Below, one piece after another: positions 6,290 through 8,098 of a stretch of 8,098 nucleotides of DNA. The number at the start of each line of letters is the position of its first letter. Position 1 is the first letter of the stretch. The DNA is taken from positions 1 through 8,098 of the forward strand of contig WAML01000193.1 of NCBI GenBank assembly GCA_015522345.1. The letters run 5' to 3'. Under the pieces are notes generated by a model. It worked only from the letters and a program-made list of their open reading frames with translations. It was not told the DNA's origin and searched no databases. The stretch is from Desulfurococcales archaeon (GTDB lineage Archaea; Thermoproteota; Thermoprotei_A; Sulfolobales; Desulfurococcaceae). A program made the position numbers and the translations under genes.

Positions 6290-6379
6290 TTATCTCTTTT
6301 TCTTCTTCTTTGAAGAAGTTTGTTCACCTAATTTCTTCTCTTTCGTCATGAATAAACTTGTTCTCTGCCTACCACCCAT
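6290..6379 (-). CDS. Lysine-rich 29-residue micro-ORF
   Basis: This very short ORF begins MGGRQRTSLFMTKEKKLGEQ and ends TSSKKKKKR. Its start is unusually well supported: GGTGAT at 6386-6391 lies 6 bases before the ATG, and a strong TATA box lies at 6415-6421. The product has 8 lysines and 3 arginines and ends in a run of five lysines and an arginine, so it would bind nucleic acid or be disordered. The MGG plus basic start resembles the N-terminal tail of ribosomal protein eS25, but the winged-helix domain of that protein is missing, so it may be a remnant, an independent small ribosome-associated peptide, or a translated leader for the methyltransferase gene 26 bases downstream. The AAG/AAA-rich end overlaps the open stretch in the methyltransferase frame, so a -1 frameshift there would fuse the two proteins. 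I do not recognise a firm family. Confidence 0.5.
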   Translation of the reverse strand: MGGRQRTSLFMTKEKKLGEQTSSKKKKKR

Positions 6380-6406
6380 AGATATATCACCAGCTTCCCA
6401 AAAAGC

Positions 6407-6418
6407 TAAACTAGTTTA
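6407..6418. promoter_or_regulatory. 12-base palindrome overlapping the TATA box
   Basis: TAAACTAGTTTA is a perfect palindrome overlapping the downstream half of the TATA box at 6415-6421, placed where a bound repressor would block initiation. Directly next to it, at 6392-6407, is another inverted repeat with 5-base arms (AGCTT and AAGCT, 6-base spacer). The operator role is inferred. Confidence 0.35.
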
Positions 6419-6421
6419 AAA
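6415..6421 (-). promoter_or_regulatory. Strong TATA box for the micro-ORF / methyltransferase / ribosomal genes
   Basis: GAAACC followed by TTTTAAA on the minus strand is a near-ideal crenarchaeal BRE plus TATA box. It predicts transcription starting near 6392, immediately before the GGTGAT ribosome binding site and 13 bases before the ATG at 6379. It could drive the micro-ORF, the methyltransferase and, by read-through, rpl3 to rpl2. Confidence 0.6.
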
Positions 6422-6431
6422 GGTTTCCTCT

Positions 6432-6492
6432 AAGATCAGATACGACCGCATTCATCACTATGTATCTGTTAAGCCCACCTATCATCATCTCT
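6432..6492 (-). ncRNA. C/D box guide sRNA
   Basis: Between the ATPase gene and the micro-ORF promoter lies a full archaeal C/D box layout. Box C is ATGATGA (6482-6488); a 13-base guide, TAGGTGGGCTTAA (6469-6481), follows; a degenerate D' box is CAGA (6465-6468); a 6-base spacer leads to a perfect box C', GTGATGA (6452-6458); a 12-base guide is ATGCGGTCGTAT (6440-6451); and box D is CTGA (6436-6439). Spacings match the compact archaeal type, which is bound by L7Ae, Nop5 and fibrillarin and directs 2'-O-methylation of the base paired to the fifth guide position upstream of D or D'. That rule predicts G in AUACGACCGCAU for the D guide and G in UUAAGCCCACCUA for the D' guide. Targets are probably rRNA or tRNA; I could not place them from memory. 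The outer stem is weak and the exact ends are uncertain. It may have its own promoter inside the ATPase gene end or be processed from its mRNA. Confidence 0.75.
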
Positions 6493-6507
6493 AATTCTAT
6501 ATCTAAA

Positions 6508-8098
6508 CTATTGTTTCCTAGCATTTAATTCCTTACTCCTAAGTTTAGAAGGAGGCTCTACTCTAACATAGACGGGGTGGGGCTCGTTTGAAGTAAGTAA
6601 TATTGCTTCTCCAATACCTAGTCTCTTCATTTTATCTATAAACTCCTTCTTTAGCCCAAGAATCTCGCGTAATTTATTCAAGTAACTATCACTATATGAG
6701 CCAAAGGCTATAACTGTATTAATGTTATCTATTACCTCAGGTGGAACATCTTCTATATTCTGTGTAGCCAATACTACTCCAACATTCTTGCTTCTACCTT
6801 CTTTAACTAGAGTATATAGTGATCTTATGCGCGCTATTCTCCATGCTTCATCTATTATAACTAGTCTATTAGTAATAACTCCTTTAGCAACAATATTAGC
6901 TATTATTGATACAAGCATACTACCATATAGGTTTTGGAAAGCAACACCGTGTTCTCTGAGATCGAAGGCAGTGTTTTCCCCAGTAATCAGCTTATATAGT
7001 TTATTGTATCTTGGTTTTTCACTAATAATTTCTATTACATTAGCTAATATAGAGAGATCCGGGTCTAGTAGAATGCTTTCTAATTCAATAGAGTAAGAAC
7101 TATTCTCTCTCTCAAGCTTTTTCACAATAGCGTTCAAGACATTAGTTGCTTTCTTAGATTCTAGTCCAAGAGTTTTCTTAAGAACTTCATTAACCATTAA
7201 AATCCAGTCAACATGCGATATATAGGGTGGTTTAATAAACAAATTTATTGGCGTATCAATAGGTCTTACTATATTAGTTAAAGTTTTGTCTAATAGATTA
7301 ATTAAGTCTCCTTTGAAATCTATACCTATGTAACTACATATGTTCAATGATACAATATTTTCTATAAGAGTAGCTAATGTAACCGTTTTACCTCTTCCAG
7401 TAGGACCGACTATTAGTATGTGTTTAAATAACTGCTCCCTACTCAATACTACAGGCCAGACAGACTCTATATCATATCCTAGGTAAACACCTTCTACTTC
7501 TTCGAATGAAGGTGTTTTATTATATGGTATTGGTTGTATAGTAGCTAGTCTCGAAGAATCTATTACAATAGCTTTATCACTTTCATCAACAGATACTACT
7601 CCAAGCTCCATCTTCAACAACTTCCTTACATCACTATCTCCTATATCACGCAAGTTTATTCCAAGAGAAAACCTGAACATAGTCTTTACAAAATTAGCTT
7701 GTGTTTCTAAGAATTGCCTAAGTTCTTCTATACTTGCTGCTTCACCCCGGAGTTTTACTACTAAAATAATCCTCTCTATATCCTCTCGCTTTAAGACTCG
7801 ATAATAGAGTTGTTCAAGAAGCCTCATTTTCCTCTCTAACTTCTTGATTATATGGGGTTCTTCAGTTCTCTCGATAACAGCCTTTATATTAACTAGTTCA
7901 TTCTCTAATTTTCTAACGAACTTAGCTTTATCCATCTTTAGTTTAACTATCTTTATTTCACTACCTACAGGTACTTTTGTATATAAAGATGAAACAGATT
8001 CAACCATTTTATATATAGTACTTTGATCAAGTTCTTTAAAACCGTATTCTACTTCATCAGCAATTAAATACTTTATACCGTATACTCTGTTCTTTTTC
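6508..8098 (-). CDS. HerA/VirB4-superfamily ATPase (candidate CedB), cut by right edge
   Basis: The frame is open from the stop at 6508 to the right edge, giving 529 visible residues; the N-terminus is outside. An ATG at 8007 is internal: the 30 residues before it (NRVYGIKYLIADEVEYGF and more) read as protein and no ribosome binding site precedes it. The visible N-terminal part (about 30-170) holds a charged helical region with VIERTEEPHIIKKLERK, then REDIERIILVVKLRGEAASIEELRQFL, reminiscent of the VirB4 N-terminal domain rather than HerA's barrel. The motor follows: Walker A GPTGRGKT (231-238), Walker B LVIIDEAW (412-419), an arginine in KEGRSKNVG (432-440) and VVLATQ (441-446). These motors pump DNA through pores or help export. 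The archaeal DNA-import ATPase CedB has this architecture, so CedB-like is a candidate; the superfamily is sure, the exact role is not. No membrane partner is in view. Confidence 0.88.
   Translation of the reverse strand, partial: KKNRVYGIKYLIADEVEYGFKELDQSTIYKMVESVSSLYTKVPVGSEIKIVKLKMDKAKFVRKLENELVNIKAVIERTEEPHIIKKLERKMRLLEQLYYRVLKREDIERIILVVKLRGEAASIEELRQFLETQANFVKTMFRFSLGINLRDIGDSDVRKLLKMELGVVSVDESDKAIVIDSSRLATIQPIPYNKTPSFEEVEGVYLGYDIESVWPVVLSREQLFKHILIVGPTGRGKTVTLATLIENIVSLNICSYIGIDFKGDLINLLDKTLTNIVRPIDTPINLFIKPPYISHVDWILMVNEVLKKTLGLESKKATNVLNAIVKKLERENSSYSIELESILLDPDLSILANVIEIISEKPRYNKLYKLITGENTAFDLREHGVAFQNLYGSMLVSIIANIVAKGVITNRLVIIDEAWRIARIRSLYTLVKEGRSKNVGVVLATQNIEDVPPEVIDNINTVIAFGSYSDSYLNKLREILGLKKEFIDKMKRLGIGEAILLTSNEPHPVYVRVEPPSKLRSKELNARKQ

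Noticed and set aside
6411..6488. A 25-codon minus-strand ORF starting ATG-ATG-ATA between the ATPase gene and the micro-ORF.
   Set aside because: Its ATG-rich start is box C of the guide RNA and its other codons fall on boxes C' and D; it also runs through the TATA box. The C/D box layout explains it better.
8005..8007. ATG at 8007 as the start of the ATPase.
   Set aside because: The frame stays open and protein-like to the window edge, with no ribosome binding site before this ATG.
6722..8026. Plus-strand ORFs opposite the HerA/VirB4-type ATPase.
   Set aside because: Antisense shadows of a gene with complete motor motifs.
1..8098. CRISPR arrays, insertion sequences, attachment sites.
   Set aside because: No spaced direct repeats, transposase motifs or tRNA-derived duplications seen anywhere in the window.

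Overview
The window looks like a piece of chromosome from a hyperthermophilic crenarchaeon (Thermoproteota), probably of the Desulfurococcales. The evidence is the archaeal-type ribosomal proteins uL3, uL4, uL23 and uL2, GGTG-type ribosome binding sites, crenarchaeal TATA boxes (TTTTAAA, TTTATATA), an archaeal C/D box guide RNA, a small protein closely resembling the crenarchaeal chromatin protein Cren7, and visibly AT-rich DNA with AGA/AGG/ATA-rich codon use. The placement below phylum level is inference.

Layout: nearly everything is on the minus strand. From the right edge leftwards: (1) a HerA/VirB4-superfamily ATPase that runs off the right edge (6508-8098); (2) a compact control region (about 6380-6507) holding a C/D box guide RNA, a strong TATA box and a palindrome; (3) a 29-residue lysine-rich micro-ORF (6290-6379); (4) a SPOUT-fold RNA methyltransferase of the MTH1/C9orf114 type (5412-6263); (5) the ribosomal genes rpl3-rpl4-rpl23-rpl2 (2399-5349), closely packed, each with its own GGTG ribosome binding site; (6) an AT-rich spacer of about 280 bases with a 17-base palindrome and a promoter; (7) a 46-residue Cren7-like zinc-ribbon gene (1979-2119). 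Converging on it from the plus strand is a 127-residue unknown protein gene (1576-1959) that has a strong ribosome binding site but no ATG, GTG or TTG start. At the left, divergent from that gene, are a MoxR-type AAA+ ATPase (526-1461) and an overlapping partner gene cut by the left edge (1-572).

How it fits together: the middle is a ribosome-biogenesis cluster, comprising a guide RNA likely to direct 2'-O-methylation, an RNA base methyltransferase, and four large-subunit proteins that start the archaeal S10-type operon. That operon stops after rpl2: rps19 and later genes do not follow. The MoxR ATPase and its overlapping neighbour resemble MoxR/VWA-type chaperone pairs. The ATPase at the right edge has a VirB4-like arrangement and may belong to an archaeal DNA-import (Ced-type) system, but no membrane partner is visible. 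The least explained items are the Cren7-like zinc ribbon, the ORF with no canonical start, and the micro-ORF.
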